Notes: generated by a model from the sequence alone, not told the origin. Positions 26,507 to 37,035 are shown, numbered from the stretch's first letter. The stretch is 64,000 bases of DNA from Marivita sp046591575 (GCF_046591575.1 NZ_JBIQWA010000003.1:248001-312000), one strand, 5' to 3'. Program-made: numbers and translations.

Positions 26507-27322
26507 ATGCGCCATTCGTTGCCCATTGCGCCGCAGTTTTATGTCACGGCTCCTCAACCCTGTCCGTACCTGCCCGGTCGGATGGAGCGCAAGCTGTTCA
26601 CCGCGTTGCAGGGCGAGCATGCAGACAAGCTGAACAACAGCCTGTCGAAACAGGGCTTCCGCCGTTCCCAAAACGTGCTGTACCGGCCGTCCTGTTCGGA
26701 TTGTTCGGCCTGCATGTCGGCGCGGATCAGTGTGGAGCATTTCCGGCTTTCCAAAAGTCAGAAACGCACGGTGAAACGCAATGCGCAACTTCGCCGCCGC
26801 GCCTCTAGCGCCTGGGCGTCGGAAGATCAGTACGAGCTGTTTCGCACCTATCTTGATGCACGCCACGCCGATGGCGGCATGGCCGATATGGATGTCTTTG
26901 ACTTTGCGGCGATGGTCGAAGAGACGCCGATCCGATCTCGTGTGATCGAATATACCGACGAGATCTCGAACGCCTTGGAAGCGGTGTGTCTGACCGATGT
27001 GCTCGATGACGGGTTAAGCATGGTGTATTCGTTCTACACCCCCGATGCCCCAGGCCGCAGCCTTGGCACCTATATGATTCTTGATCATGTGCAAATCGCG
27101 CGCGAAGCGGGTTTGCCTTATGTGTATCTTGGATATTGGGTGCCGGGCAGTGCCAAGATGGGCTACAAGGCCACCTTTTCCGGGCTAGAGATTTTCCGGC
27201 ACGGCAAATGGGAAGCGTTCAAAGACAAGGACGCCTATTCCGCAGACACGCATCCTTTGTCGACCGATCCGATTGCCGAACAGGTGGCAAACATATCTTT
27301 GCCGGATCTGCGCGGTCCCTGA
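26507..27322 (+). CDS. bpt: aspartate/glutamate leucyltransferase
   Basis: Bpt attaches leucine from Leu-tRNA to proteins with N-terminal Asp or Glu, marking them for ClpAP through the N-end rule. The 271-residue protein has PQPCPYLPGRMERKLFT, the cysteine cluster RPSCSDCSACMSAR and the ATE C-terminal domain with PYVYLGYWVPGSAKMGYKA. The ATG at 26507 has AAAGG six bases upstream, so an ATG two codons earlier is too close to it. It is upstream of the cupin gene but with its own gap. Confidence 0.93.
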   Translation: MRHSLPIAPQFYVTAPQPCPYLPGRMERKLFTALQGEHADKLNNSLSKQGFRRSQNVLYRPSCSDCSACMSARISVEHFRLSKSQKRTVKRNAQLRRRASSAWASEDQYELFRTYLDARHADGGMADMDVFDFAAMVEETPIRSRVIEYTDEISNALEAVCLTDVLDDGLSMVYSFYTPDAPGRSLGTYMILDHVQIAREAGLPYVYLGYWVPGSAKMGYKATFSGLEIFRHGKWEAFKDKDAYSADTHPLSTDPIAEQVANISLPDLRGP

Positions 27323-27363
27323 CATGGGTGCCGCTAAACCATAGCTTTTCTTTCCGACATTCG

Positions 27364-27389
27364 GGAACACTCTGGCGCTTCATTGCGTT
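27364..27389 (+). promoter_or_regulatory. ECF-type promoter (GGAAC-N17-CGTT) for the cupin gene
   Basis: GGAAC (27364-27368), a 17-base spacer, then CGTT (27386-27389). This matches the consensus of the alphaproteobacterial general-stress sigma EcfG. It lies about 30 bases before the cupin start. Many Rhodobacterales lack EcfG, so the sigma factor is uncertain. Confidence 0.45.
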
Positions 27390-27419
27390 TACGGGATGAA
27401 CCATATGAAGGAGGCTGAC

Positions 27420-27794
27420 ATGGCTGAGAGAGACAAGCTCGTTTTACCGATTGCAAAGCTCGCGCGAGACAATGATCAATTCCGCGAAGTGATCTGGACC
27501 GGCGACGAGACGCAACTGGTGCTGATGGCGATCCCCGAAGGTGGTGAGATCGGTGGCGAAACCCATGAGGGCCATGACCAGTTGCTGTATTTCATTGACG
27601 GCATGGGCAAAGCCAAGATCGGTGAGGACGAGATGGACATTTCCGCCGGTGACGTGGCCATCGTGCCGTCCGGCAAATATCATAACTTCAAAAACACCGG
27701 CACAGGTATGCTGCGTCTTTACACGACCTATTCCCCGCCCGAGCACGAGGCGGGTACAGAACATGACACAAAAGAAGAGGCCGACGCGTCATAG
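27420..27794 (+). CDS. cupin-domain protein
   Basis: A 124-residue single-domain cupin. The two metal-binding motifs are visible: ETHEGHDQLLYFIDGMGKA with two histidines, and VAIVPSGKYHNFKNTG with a third. Such proteins can be metal-dependent enzymes or sugar/ligand sensors; nothing here separates these. The start at 27420 follows a clear AAGGAGG. An ECF-type promoter lies upstream and a strong bidirectional terminator follows. Confidence 0.88.
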   Translation: MAERDKLVLPIAKLARDNDQFREVIWTGDETQLVLMAIPEGGEIGGETHEGHDQLLYFIDGMGKAKIGEDEMDISAGDVAIVPSGKYHNFKNTGTGMLRLYTTYSPPEHEAGTEHDTKEEADAS

Positions 27795-27815
27795 GGGCGT
27801 TAGCATGACACAACG

Positions 27816-27847
27816 AAAAAGGCCGCTTGCAATAAGCGGCCTTTTTT
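27816..27847. terminator. bidirectional terminator
   Basis: Perfect eight-base stem GGCCGCTT/AAGCGGCC with a five-base loop, flanked by five A on the left and six T on the right. It sits between the convergent cupin and dctM genes and can end both. Confidence 0.9.
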
Positions 27848-27864
27848 ATGTGCTGCGGCAGCCC

Positions 27865-30216
27865 TTAGGGGATCAGATCCGGAATGATGGTCACGATGCC
27901 CGGGAAGAACCACAAGATGGCAAGACCGAAGACCTGAATGGCAACAAACGGAATGATCCCGCGATAGATATGGCCCGTTGTGACCTCTTTCGGGGCAACC
28001 CCGCGCAGGTAGAACAGCGCAAATCCAAAAGGCGGCGTCAGGAACGACGTCTGAAGGTTGACGGCAATCATGATAGTGACCCATTTGGGATCAAACGATC
28101 CGCCATAAATCACCGGCCCGACGATTGGCACGACGATGTAGATGATCTCAAGAAAATCGAGCACAAACCCCAGAACGAAAAGCACCAGCATCACGATCAG
28201 GAAAACCTTGAGTTCGTTATCAAAGCTCTGAAGGAATTGCTGGATGTAATGTTCTCCCCCAAAAGAGATCACGACAAGGTTCAGCAATTGCGATGCGATC
28301 AGAATGGTAAACACCATACTGGTCACCTTGGCCGTTTCGCGCACCGCCGGGCTTAGCACGCCGGTGCGATACAGAACCCAACAGCTGTAGATCAAACCGA
28401 ACAGCGCATAGAGATATGCGCCATAGGCCACCAGAAAGCCAATCCAGCTTTCTGCGGTGGCGGTTTCAAGGTTGATGCGCAGGTCAAAGTTGATGCCGAC
28501 CAGGATCATGATCGCCACCGCAAAGGTGGTGTTGATGATGACTTTGGCGGATTTGTCCTCTTCCTTGAGCTTGCGATAGGCGGCCAGCATGATGGCCCCC
28601 GCCGCGCCAAGAGCCGCTGCCGGTGTCGGGTTGGTGATCCCCCCGAGGATGGACCCCAGCACCGCCACGATCAGCACAAGCGGCGGAAAGACCACGCGGA
28701 TCAGCTCGTTCTTGGACAACAGTTTGACCGCATAGCTGCCCCCCCAAAGCGCGATCGCCGCGGGAATTGCCATGAACAGCACCGTGCCCATGGCCGAGGT
28801 TGTCGGACGGATCAAAAGAACATCCACCAGCAGCAACAAAAGCAGACCCCCTGCCCCGATCACAATCGGGCGCGGGTCCGAGCTTGGCGAAACCCCGCGG
28901 GCAAAGGACAGAACCAGACCGACCATCAGAGAGAGGATCGCGATGCCGGTGCCGATGGGGGCTGCGGCGGCGATCTTGGCTGCGATGGCGTTGGTCATTT
29001 CCTCTTCTGTCAGACGCACGCTCTGGGCCTGCCCTCCGGCCGCATCAATCGCTGCTTTTTCGGCAACGGCGGCGTCCCAGGCCTCTTGCCCGTGCAGTTC
29101 AATCATGGAAGCCTGACATTCCGGCCCAACATTGGTCCGCAGGCTGGCCGCCTCTCCGATGTCGGAAAAACTGTCGACCTGATAGCTTTGTGAGCCGACA
29201 AGATTGACCTGGCCCATAAAGATCGTGCCGGCAATCAATGCCACAGGCACCAACAGAAACCAACTCAGCGCTTCGTTCCGGGTCACCGGTTCCGCGTTGG
29301 TCGACCCCAGTTCAACCGCCGGTGCCTTGGACGGATTCAAAATCGCAAAGCCAAACGCATAGGCCGCGTACAAGCCCGCCAACAGAATGCCCGGCAACAA
29401 AGCCGCCTGGAACAACGTGCCGACCGACACAACAGCCGGTTCGCCAAGATAGGTCAGCGCGTCCGTACAGCCCGCCAACTGGGCGCGGTTTTCCTGCGCG
29501 GCAGAGTAAAGATCCCCGGCCAGTGTCCCGAGCAGGACAATCACAATGGACGGCGGGATAATCTGGCCCAGCGTTCCAGAGGCCGCAATCACACCCGTGG
29601 CCAATTCCGGCGAATAATTGTTCCGCAGCATCGTGGGCAACGCCAGCAGGCCCATCGTGACAACCGTGGCCCCGACAATGCCGGTCGAAGCCGCCAGAAA
29701 CGCCCCCACAACCACAATCGACACCGCCAGCCCCCCCGGCAGCGGGCCAAAAACGCGCGCCATCGTGGTCAGAAGGTCATTGGCGATCTTGGAGCGTTCA
29801 AGGACGATCCCCATGAGAACAAACATCAAAACCGCAAGCAGCGTTTCGATTGACTGACCGGCAAGCACGCGTTCGTTGATCCGGTTCACAACAAACGAAA
29901 TGTTGCGGTCAAGCGCGGTTTCCCAGCCCATCGGGAACACTGGTTCGCCCGTGCGGGGCAGATCCGGAAACCTGAAAATCGAAATGGCCTTGGGATTGGT
30001 GCCCTCCGACACCAGCGCCGCATAGGCCGCCGAAGACGTGTCTATCGCCTGATGGATCAACAAGCCCGCGCTGTCCAGCGCCGCGATGATTGCAAAGGAA
30101 ATGATCCCTGCCCCCGCGATGGCAAAAGCCACCGGAAAGCCTGAAAGGATCGCGCTGAAAAGCGTGAGGAAAACGATGATCAGGCCGATCTCGACGCCAT
30201 CAAGTCCAAAAAGCAT
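27865..30216 (-). CDS. dctM: TRAP transporter large permease, enlarged form
   Basis: The DctM subunit forms the sodium-driven transport channel of TRAP systems. At 783 residues it is much longer than the usual ~430. The N-terminal DctM core includes IETLLAVLMFVLMGIVLERS, STGIVGATVVTMGLLALPTML and ASGTLGQIIPPSIVIVLLG. A central insertion (about 340-560) has a non-membrane segment and extra helices. The C-terminal core resumes with ITNPTPAAALGAAGAIML and ends in VNLQTSFLTPPFGFALFYLRG. The ATG at 30216 is 14 bases after dctQ. Such long DctM proteins are known in marine alphaproteobacteria. Confidence 0.92.
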   Translation of the reverse strand: MLFGLDGVEIGLIIVFLTLFSAILSGFPVAFAIAGAGIISFAIIAALDSAGLLIHQAIDTSSAAYAALVSEGTNPKAISIFRFPDLPRTGEPVFPMGWETALDRNISFVVNRINERVLAGQSIETLLAVLMFVLMGIVLERSKIANDLLTTMARVFGPLPGGLAVSIVVVGAFLAASTGIVGATVVTMGLLALPTMLRNNYSPELATGVIAASGTLGQIIPPSIVIVLLGTLAGDLYSAAQENRAQLAGCTDALTYLGEPAVVSVGTLFQAALLPGILLAGLYAAYAFGFAILNPSKAPAVELGSTNAEPVTRNEALSWFLLVPVALIAGTIFMGQVNLVGSQSYQVDSFSDIGEAASLRTNVGPECQASMIELHGQEAWDAAVAEKAAIDAAGGQAQSVRLTEEEMTNAIAAKIAAAAPIGTGIAILSLMVGLVLSFARGVSPSSDPRPIVIGAGGLLLLLLVDVLLIRPTTSAMGTVLFMAIPAAIALWGGSYAVKLLSKNELIRVVFPPLVLIVAVLGSILGGITNPTPAAALGAAGAIMLAAYRKLKEEDKSAKVIINTTFAVAIMILVGINFDLRINLETATAESWIGFLVAYGAYLYALFGLIYSCWVLYRTGVLSPAVRETAKVTSMVFTILIASQLLNLVVISFGGEHYIQQFLQSFDNELKVFLIVMLVLFVLGFVLDFLEIIYIVVPIVGPVIYGGSFDPKWVTIMIAVNLQTSFLTPPFGFALFYLRGVAPKEVTTGHIYRGIIPFVAIQVFGLAILWFFPGIVTIIPDLIP

Positions 30217-30230
30217 GACTGGTTCCGCCC

Positions 30231-31160
30231 CTAGAATTCTTTGTTTTCGTAGGCTGCTTCTTCGGTTTCGAAGACATCCTTGTCGAAGTATTTGCCATCG
30301 CTGGCTTCGCCTTCCTTCCATTCAAGAAAAGAGCGGAAAAAGAACGCAACGGCCTGTAGAAAGATCATTGCGCACATGATCACAAGCAGAACTTTGAACA
30401 GGAAATAGCCGTTAAAGCCGTTCGGGCTAAAGCCGATGGTTTCCACATTCCAGCGCAATGCACGGGCCTTGTTGAGCAGACGATCAAGGCTTTCGGACGC
30501 CGACGGATTGGGGACAATCAAATGTCGCCACATGAAAAACCACGAGTAGAGCCAGATCAACACCGCCATCGGCATCATGAAAATGAGGCTGCCGATCATG
30601 TCAATCACGCGTTTGGTGCGGAACGAGACCGCAGAATACACCAGATCAACGCGCACATGACCGCGCTGCACAAAGGTGTAGGTCAGGCAAAGCGTCACCA
30701 CCATGGCATTGTAGAGCTTGAGCTCTTCGGACCACCACGACATGTCAAACTGAACCGGGATACCAAACCCGATGGCCATGTCCGGGCGCGAAAAAATCCG
30801 CTGCATAAACACGATGATCACTTGCTGGATCACCATCAGCAACCCGGCCCATGCAAAGAACCGCCCGACCCGGTTGGCGAACCCCTCAAGCACGCGCACA
30901 CAGCCCCACATGAAGCTGTTGTTCCAGATGCCGATCGCGGTGAAGACCAGAAATGTGGTGAGGACAACAAACAGAAGTTCAACCGACGCGCCGTAATACA
31001 CAAAGCGCATGATGGCCTGACTATCGCTCCAGTTCAGCCAGCTTTGTGGATTTATCAGGGCAGAGACCAGATTGACAAACGACATTGCGATGTTGGTGAC
31101 AATCCAAACGACAAAGTCGAAAACAGTGCCCAGCACACCGCGCGTGGCTGTCTCGTCCAT
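30231..31160 (-). CDS. dctQ: TRAP transporter small permease, enlarged form
   Basis: The DctQ subunit supports the large permease. The 309-residue protein is longer than the usual 160-220. It has about five to six hydrophobic helices, the family segment TFVQRGHVRVDLVYSAVSFRT, and a hydrophilic insertion after the fourth helix (LDRLLNKARALRWNVETIG). A charged C-terminal tail follows. The ATG at 31160 has AAGGGA upstream. It lies between dctP and dctM in one operon. Both permeases are enlarged, so they probably evolved together. Confidence 0.88.
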   Translation of the reverse strand: MDETATRGVLGTVFDFVVWIVTNIAMSFVNLVSALINPQSWLNWSDSQAIMRFVYYGASVELLFVVLTTFLVFTAIGIWNNSFMWGCVRVLEGFANRVGRFFAWAGLLMVIQQVIIVFMQRIFSRPDMAIGFGIPVQFDMSWWSEELKLYNAMVVTLCLTYTFVQRGHVRVDLVYSAVSFRTKRVIDMIGSLIFMMPMAVLIWLYSWFFMWRHLIVPNPSASESLDRLLNKARALRWNVETIGFSPNGFNGYFLFKVLLVIMCAMIFLQAVAFFFRSFLEWKEGEASDGKYFDKDVFETEEAAYENKEF

Positions 31161-31231
31161 GAGCTATCCCTTTATCCCTGTTTTTTCGGGATAAACGCCA
31201 CGATCTTTCCGTGTGCGCAACCCTTTTGTTG

Positions 31232-31260
31232 GACCCGCCCGCACATGGCGCGGACGGGTC
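31232..31260 (-). promoter_or_regulatory. stem-loop between dctP and dctQ
   Basis: A GC-rich imperfect hairpin with arms GACCCGCCCGC and GCGGACGGGTC. It has one mismatch and no T-run. Such stem-loops after binding-protein genes commonly protect the upstream mRNA or reduce read-through into the permeases. Confidence 0.55.
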
Positions 31261-31276
31261 TGTTGTGTATCGTGTC

Positions 31277-32362
31277 TTACAGACCGACGACGCGGTTCCG
31301 CTGTGCTGCAAAGGCTCCTTCGGACAGGCTGCCCCATTTTGCAGAGGATGTCATCGAGGCCATGTAGCTGTCGTAGCAATTCTTATACAGCTCATCGTCC
31401 ATATTCTCGGCGACAACCTCTTCGGCGGCGGCTCCGAATGCATCCCAGACGGCATCGGGGAATTCGAACAATTTCACGCCACCCGATTGCAACCGCTGAA
31501 GCGCCGCCGAGTTGTTGGCCATGAACAGCGACATCGTCCAGAGATTTGACGCTCGGGCCACTTGTTCAACAACAGCCTGATGCGATGGCGACAGGCTTTC
31601 ATACAGTTCCAGGTTCAGTGTCAGGTTCAGGTTGGGCCCCGGCTCGTGGAAACCGGCAGTATAGTAATTCTTGGTGATTTCCTGGAACCCGGCGGTTTCA
31701 TCCGCCCAGGGGCCGATCCATTCCGTGCCATCAATCGCGCCTGAACTCAGCGCCTGGTACACTTCAGATCCGGGAAGGTTCTGAACCGATGCGCCCAGCT
31801 TGCCCAGAACCTGACCGCCCTGACCGGGCATCCGGAAGCGCAGGCCCTGGAAATCCTCTGGGCTGTTCATTTCCTTGGCAAACCAGCCACCCGATTGTGG
31901 GCCTGTGTTGCCCGCCGGGAATGCCTTGAGGCCGAAGATGCTGTAAAGATCATCCCCCAGTTCCTTGCCGCCATCATGTTCCCACCAGTTGGCATATTCC
32001 ATGAAGTTCATGCCGAACGGAACCTGGCTAAAGAACGACAGCGCAGGATGCTGGCCGAGGAAATAGTAGTCAACGCCGTGATACATGTCGGCCTGACCTG
32101 CCGCCACCGCGTCGAACACTTCGAAGGCACCAACAAGTTCGCCTGCGGCCTTCAGCTCGACATTCAGCGCACCGTCTGTTGCCGCGGTGATCTGGTCGGC
32201 GCAGTATTGCGCGCTGTCATGGACGCCTGCAAGGCCACGGCCCCAGGTGGTCACAAGTGTCAAGGTGCGGTTGCCCTGTGCATAGGCCGGTGCGGCCAGC
32301 GAAGATGCAGCGACTGCCGCGCCGCCGGCTGTGGTGGTTTTCAGAAAAGAACGACGATCCAT
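31277..32362 (-). CDS. dctP: TRAP substrate-binding protein, TakP-like
   Basis: A 361-residue periplasmic receptor with a Tat-type signal: RRSFLKTTTAGGAA followed by LAAPAYAQ. The mature protein follows the DctP fold, with LTLVTTWGRG at its start, the segment GLRFRMPGQGGQVLGKLGA carrying the conserved arginine, and YQALSSGAIDGTEWIGP. These resemble the TakP group that binds 2-oxo acids through a metal ion, so a keto- or hydroxy-acid substrate is a guess. It is first in the operon, starting at the ATG at 32362 after GGGAGG. Confidence 0.9.
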   Translation of the reverse strand: MDRRSFLKTTTAGGAAVAASSLAAPAYAQGNRTLTLVTTWGRGLAGVHDSAQYCADQITAATDGALNVELKAAGELVGAFEVFDAVAAGQADMYHGVDYYFLGQHPALSFFSQVPFGMNFMEYANWWEHDGGKELGDDLYSIFGLKAFPAGNTGPQSGGWFAKEMNSPEDFQGLRFRMPGQGGQVLGKLGASVQNLPGSEVYQALSSGAIDGTEWIGPWADETAGFQEITKNYYTAGFHEPGPNLNLTLNLELYESLSPSHQAVVEQVARASNLWTMSLFMANNSAALQRLQSGGVKLFEFPDAVWDAFGAAAEEVVAENMDDELYKNCYDSYMASMTSSAKWGSLSEGAFAAQRNRVVGL

Positions 32363-32802
32363 TGGATCCTCCCGTAAGTTGTCATGGCGGCCGCTTTTGA
32401 ATGCAGTCTGCCGGGTGCTTGATGCGCGCACACTCTAGCCAGATTGATCCGAAAAAAAACCCCTTTAATTCAGGAAGTCAAAAATTAGATTGTGCATAAA
32501 TTTCACAGGCTTGACCAAAACCTTTAAGATAGTTTCCACCAATAACCCAAACCCGACAGGATCTTTTGCGCACAGCAATGACACGCGCCTTCGGCCCGCC
32601 CAAGAGTGTTGCCCGTTGCAAGGACTGTGATGCGCGCAATAGCACCGCACGCACGGCATGCTATGGCAGCAGACCCGAAATTTGTTCGATTGGGCGCGCT
32701 GTGACAGGGTTTAATTTCCGAAAATTACCCGTATGCGACAGGCTGACGCAACAATCGGCAAGAAAAACTGCGATCAAGGTTCTTTTTTCATGCGTTTCCG
32801 TG
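32363..32802. other. 440-base divergent intergenic region, dctP/ilv
   Basis: AT-richer than its surroundings and between the divergent TRAP and ilv operons. It should hold the TRAP promoter, but I could not identify a convincing one. Short open frames on both strands lack ribosome-binding sites and are not called. Confidence 0.4.
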
Positions 32803-32831
32803 TTGACGCCCGTGACACGTCACCATAGTGT
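32803..32831 (+). promoter_or_regulatory. sigma-70-like promoter of the ilv operon
   Basis: TTGACG (32803-32808), 17-base spacer, TAGTGT (32826-32831). Transcription would begin about 20 bases before the leader peptide. The -35 is good, the -10 weak. Confidence 0.5.
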
Positions 32832-32859
32832 CCCCGCACGCGAAACGGAGCTAGATGAC

Positions 32860-32907
32860 ATGCGCGACCTAGTCGTCATTGTAGACCAAAGGTGCATGGG
32901 CCGGTAA
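32860..32907 (+). CDS. ilvL: ilv operon leader peptide (attenuation)
   Basis: A 15-codon frame, ATG at 32860 with GGAG nine bases upstream, encoding MRDLVVIVDQRCMGR. Five consecutive codons are CTA GTC GTC ATT GTA, that is Leu-Val-Val-Ile-Val, exactly the three end-products of the pathway. It is followed by a GC-rich terminator and then ilvB. This is the classic arrangement for attenuation by ribosome stalling: low charged Leu/Val/Ile tRNA stalls the ribosome in the peptide and prevents the terminator forming. Confidence 0.8.
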   Translation: MRDLVVIVDQRCMGR

Positions 32908-32931
32908 CGGAACCTGATCAGGACCCCATGC

Positions 32932-32962
32932 GCCCCCGACTGAACACCGGGGGCTTTTTTTT
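32932..32962 (+). terminator. attenuator terminator of the ilv leader
   Basis: Stem GCCCCCG/CGGGGGC (32932-32938 and 32948-32954) followed by eight T (32955-32962), 36 bases before ilvB. An upstream pairing of GCATGGG (32895-32901) with the CCCATGC just before the terminator could form a competing hairpin. Confidence 0.85.
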
Positions 32963-32998
32963 GCGTATCAACGAAGTGTCTGTAAACGGAGCATAGCG

Positions 32999-34753
<1,755 letters not shown>

Positions 34754-34918
34754 TGGTTTCGGACCGGCTTGCGCCGGTCCGACCGATTGGGGGGNAAAAG
34801 CATGAAAACTGCTTCCCGATGATCCCGTCGGGTGAGCCGCACAACAAGATGCTGTTGGGTGAAGCGAAAACGAAAGATGCCATCGGGACAAAAGGTGCCG
34901 TGATGGTGTGATGGTTTC

Positions 34919-34995
34919 GGACCGGCTTGCGCCGGTCCGACCGATTGGGGGGCACGCCCCCCAAACCCCCCTGCATATTTTTGAAAAGAAGAAGA
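34919..34995 (+). repeat. ilvB-ilvH intergenic hairpins and element (copy 2)
   Basis: GGACCGGC-TTGC-GCCGGTCC (34919-34938) is a perfect eight-base stem; the first copy is at 34761-34780. TTGGGGGG-CACG-CCCCCCAA (34945-34964) is a second perfect eight-base stem. It is followed by TGCATATTTTTGAAAAGAAG. This is the same layout as the element at 23071. It may partly terminate transcription between ilvB and ilvH and also supplies the ilvH ribosome-binding site. Confidence 0.6.
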
Positions 34996-35000
34996 TCAGC

Positions 35001-35561
35001 ATGTCCGCGCTCAAGATCAAAAAAGGCTCTACCAAACATTCGGCGTATAATTTGCGCCCGACATTTTCGGATGTTCAGGAAACCCATACGCTGGCGGTTC
35101 TTGTCGACAACGAAGCCGGTGTTCTGGCGCGCGTGATCGGTCTGTTTTCCGGGCGTGGTTATAACATTGACAGTTTGACCGTGGCCGAAATCGACCATGA
35201 AGGTGCTTTGTCACGGATCACAGTGGTGACGACGGGCACGCCGCAGGTGATCGAACAGATCAAGGCCCAGCTTGGGCGCATTGTGCCGGTGCATGCGGTG
35301 CATGATTTGACCGTCGAGGGAGGATCGGTCGAGCGCGAATTGGCCTTGATCAAGGTCGAGGGCGCGGGTGACAAACGTGTCGAGGCGCTGCGGCTTGCGG
35401 ATATCTTTCGTGCGCAAGTGGTGGACAGCACACTGGAAAGCTTTGTGTTCCAGATTACTGGCACGCCGGAAAAGGTGGACGCCTTTGCCGATTTGATGCG
35501 CCCCCTGGGGCTTGCCGAAATTGCCCGCACCGGTGTCGCCGCGTTGTCGCGCGGTCTTTGA
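35001..35561 (+). CDS. ilvH: acetolactate synthase, regulatory subunit
   Basis: IlvH activates the catalytic subunit and confers valine feedback inhibition. The 186-residue protein has an N-terminal ACT domain (TLAVLVDNEAGVLARVIGLF, about 31-50, then GRGYNIDSLTVA) and the C-terminal ALS_ss domain ending in GLAEIARTGVAALSRG. The ATG at 35001 has AGAAGAAG upstream. It is downstream of ilvB, under the same leader control unless the intergenic hairpins uncouple them. Confidence 0.95.
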   Translation: MSALKIKKGSTKHSAYNLRPTFSDVQETHTLAVLVDNEAGVLARVIGLFSGRGYNIDSLTVAEIDHEGALSRITVVTTGTPQVIEQIKAQLGRIVPVHAVHDLTVEGGSVERELALIKVEGAGDKRVEALRLADIFRAQVVDSTLESFVFQITGTPEKVDAFADLMRPLGLAEIARTGVAALSRGL

Positions 35562-35609
35562 ACCCAGACTCCTTCGCCGGGCCAAAACCAGGCCCGGTGT
35601 CAGACAGTG

Positions 35610-35981
35610 TCAGCCCATGGCGATTTTGCCGCCTTCGGGTTCGGCATCCTGATAATGCGACAGGTCAATGATATTCTGAGTGTCCGCCTCTGTCGCTGGT
35701 GAGGCCGCGCCAGAGGACGCAAGATTGCTGGCTTTCAGCTTTCGCGGCAAATCCGGTGAATGCGATTGCATCAACAGTTGCGGATTGCTTGCCTTGCGCA
35801 CGTTTTGCTTGACCGTGACGTCGAATTGAACCAGATCGCCGGCGTCCAGTGACGGTGCCTCGTGAATACACTCTTCCGGTGTATAATAGGCCAGTTCCCC
35901 TTGATCTTCGCACCAAATAACGGCCTTCTGTGCTGTCGTGTCAGACCACAGCACAACGCCAAACATACTCTGCATTGTCAT
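35610..35981 (-). CDS. conserved small protein, unknown function
   Basis: A 123-residue soluble protein I do not recognise. The N-terminal part (MFGVVLWSDTTAQKAVIWCE, then GELAYYTPEE and a DLVQFDV segment) has a beta-rich look, like a small OB or cold-shock-type barrel. The C-terminal ~50 residues are polar and low complexity. It has normal base composition and faces ilvH convergently. A start two codons later is possible. Confidence 0.6.
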   Translation of the reverse strand: MTMQSMFGVVLWSDTTAQKAVIWCEDQGELAYYTPEECIHEAPSLDAGDLVQFDVTVKQNVRKASNPQLLMQSHSPDLPRKLKASNLASSGAASPATEADTQNIIDLSHYQDAEPEGGKIAMG

Positions 35982-36240
35982 AATTTCAGATCCCCATCTT
36001 ATGTGCCCAATGTGTTAAGTTTTGAAGCCTCAGAACATGATGAAGTCTGCGTCGTTCCATCGAATTTTGTGTCAATATCCATTGACCCTGACTCCATATG
36101 ACGTCAAAAGCAATGCGTATCAGCGTCAAGAGTAGTTTGTAGCGACAGCGGCGGTGGCTTGAACAGCAAAGATCGTCACAGTGGCTGCTACAGTTTTCAC
36201 TTAGCTTCGGCTGGAAACGACCTCTGGAAAAACGGCTGAC

Positions 36241-37035
36241 ATGCAACCGCCCACACCTTCAGAATTGCGCGATACCCTTGGTGCCAATCTGCGCGAATTG
36301 GCGAAATCCACGGCGTCAATATCTGCATTATGCAGGGACCTTGGCATCAACCGCACACAGTTTAACCGGTATCTTTCCGGCGAGAGCTTTCCGCGTCCGG
36401 ATGTGTTGTTCCGGATTTGCAAATATTTCAACGTGGACGCCCGGATCATCCTGGAACCGTTATCCGAGATCGGGTCGGGCGCACGCACCGTGTTGGGGCA
36501 TCCCGAGATTGCGGATTTTCTAGCAGCCGGGGTGTCGCAATTGCCAGAGCAGATCTTTCCCAGCGGGTTTTACCAATTTGCAAGGCGCAGTTTTCTGGAT
36601 GAAACCATGTTCATTCAGGGGCTTGTCTATGTGTACCGGAAGGACGACGCGACGTTTATCCGCGGCTTTGAAGCGAAAGAAGCCATGGTGCAACAGGGTT
36701 TGCCAGCGGACCCGAAAACGCGGGAATTCCGGGGGATTCTGCTGGCGCAGGAAGGCGGGATTGCGGGACTGGTCAGTCGGCGTAATTCCCTGACGACATC
36801 GTTCAATTTCCTGGCACAGATCCCGTCTTTTCAGAACAATTATTGGGTTGGATATACCGTCAGAACCGTTCGGGAAAACATGAATGGATCGCGCGTGGCG
36901 CGGCTTGTTTACGAATATCTGGGAAGTGATGGTGCCAAAATACGCGCAGCGGCGCGCAATTCTGGCTTTTGTTGCGCCGATGATTTGATTCCCTTTCAAC
37001 GCACGCAATTGCGCATAGACGAGCCGTTTACCTGA
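36241..37035 (+). CDS. XRE-family transcriptional regulator with C-terminal sensor-like domain
   Basis: A 264-residue protein. The N-terminal helix-turn-helix (about 10-70) has the XRE pattern: LRELAKSTASISALCRDLGI then NRTQFNRYLSGESFPRPDVL and a following KYFNVDARIIL. The ~190-residue C-terminal part is beta-rich, with QGLVYVYRKDDATFIRGFEA, and belongs to no ligand-binding family I can name. It is 98 bases upstream of the Rieske oxygenase gene on the same strand, so it may control it. Confidence 0.8.
   Translation: MQPPTPSELRDTLGANLRELAKSTASISALCRDLGINRTQFNRYLSGESFPRPDVLFRICKYFNVDARIILEPLSEIGSGARTVLGHPEIADFLAAGVSQLPEQIFPSGFYQFARRSFLDETMFIQGLVYVYRKDDATFIRGFEAKEAMVQQGLPADPKTREFRGILLAQEGGIAGLVSRRNSLTTSFNFLAQIPSFQNNYWVGYTVRTVRENMNGSRVARLVYEYLGSDGAKIRAAARNSGFCCADDLIPFQRTQLRIDEPFT

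Noticed and set aside
32566..32907. A 113-codon frame that includes the ilv leader peptide as its tail
   Set aside because: The upstream part overlaps the ilv promoter and has no ribosome-binding site; only the 15-codon leader is supported.
34796..34911. Second copy of the ilvB 3' end as a pseudogene
   Set aside because: Identical to the first copy and abutting an n; an assembly duplication is the simpler explanation.
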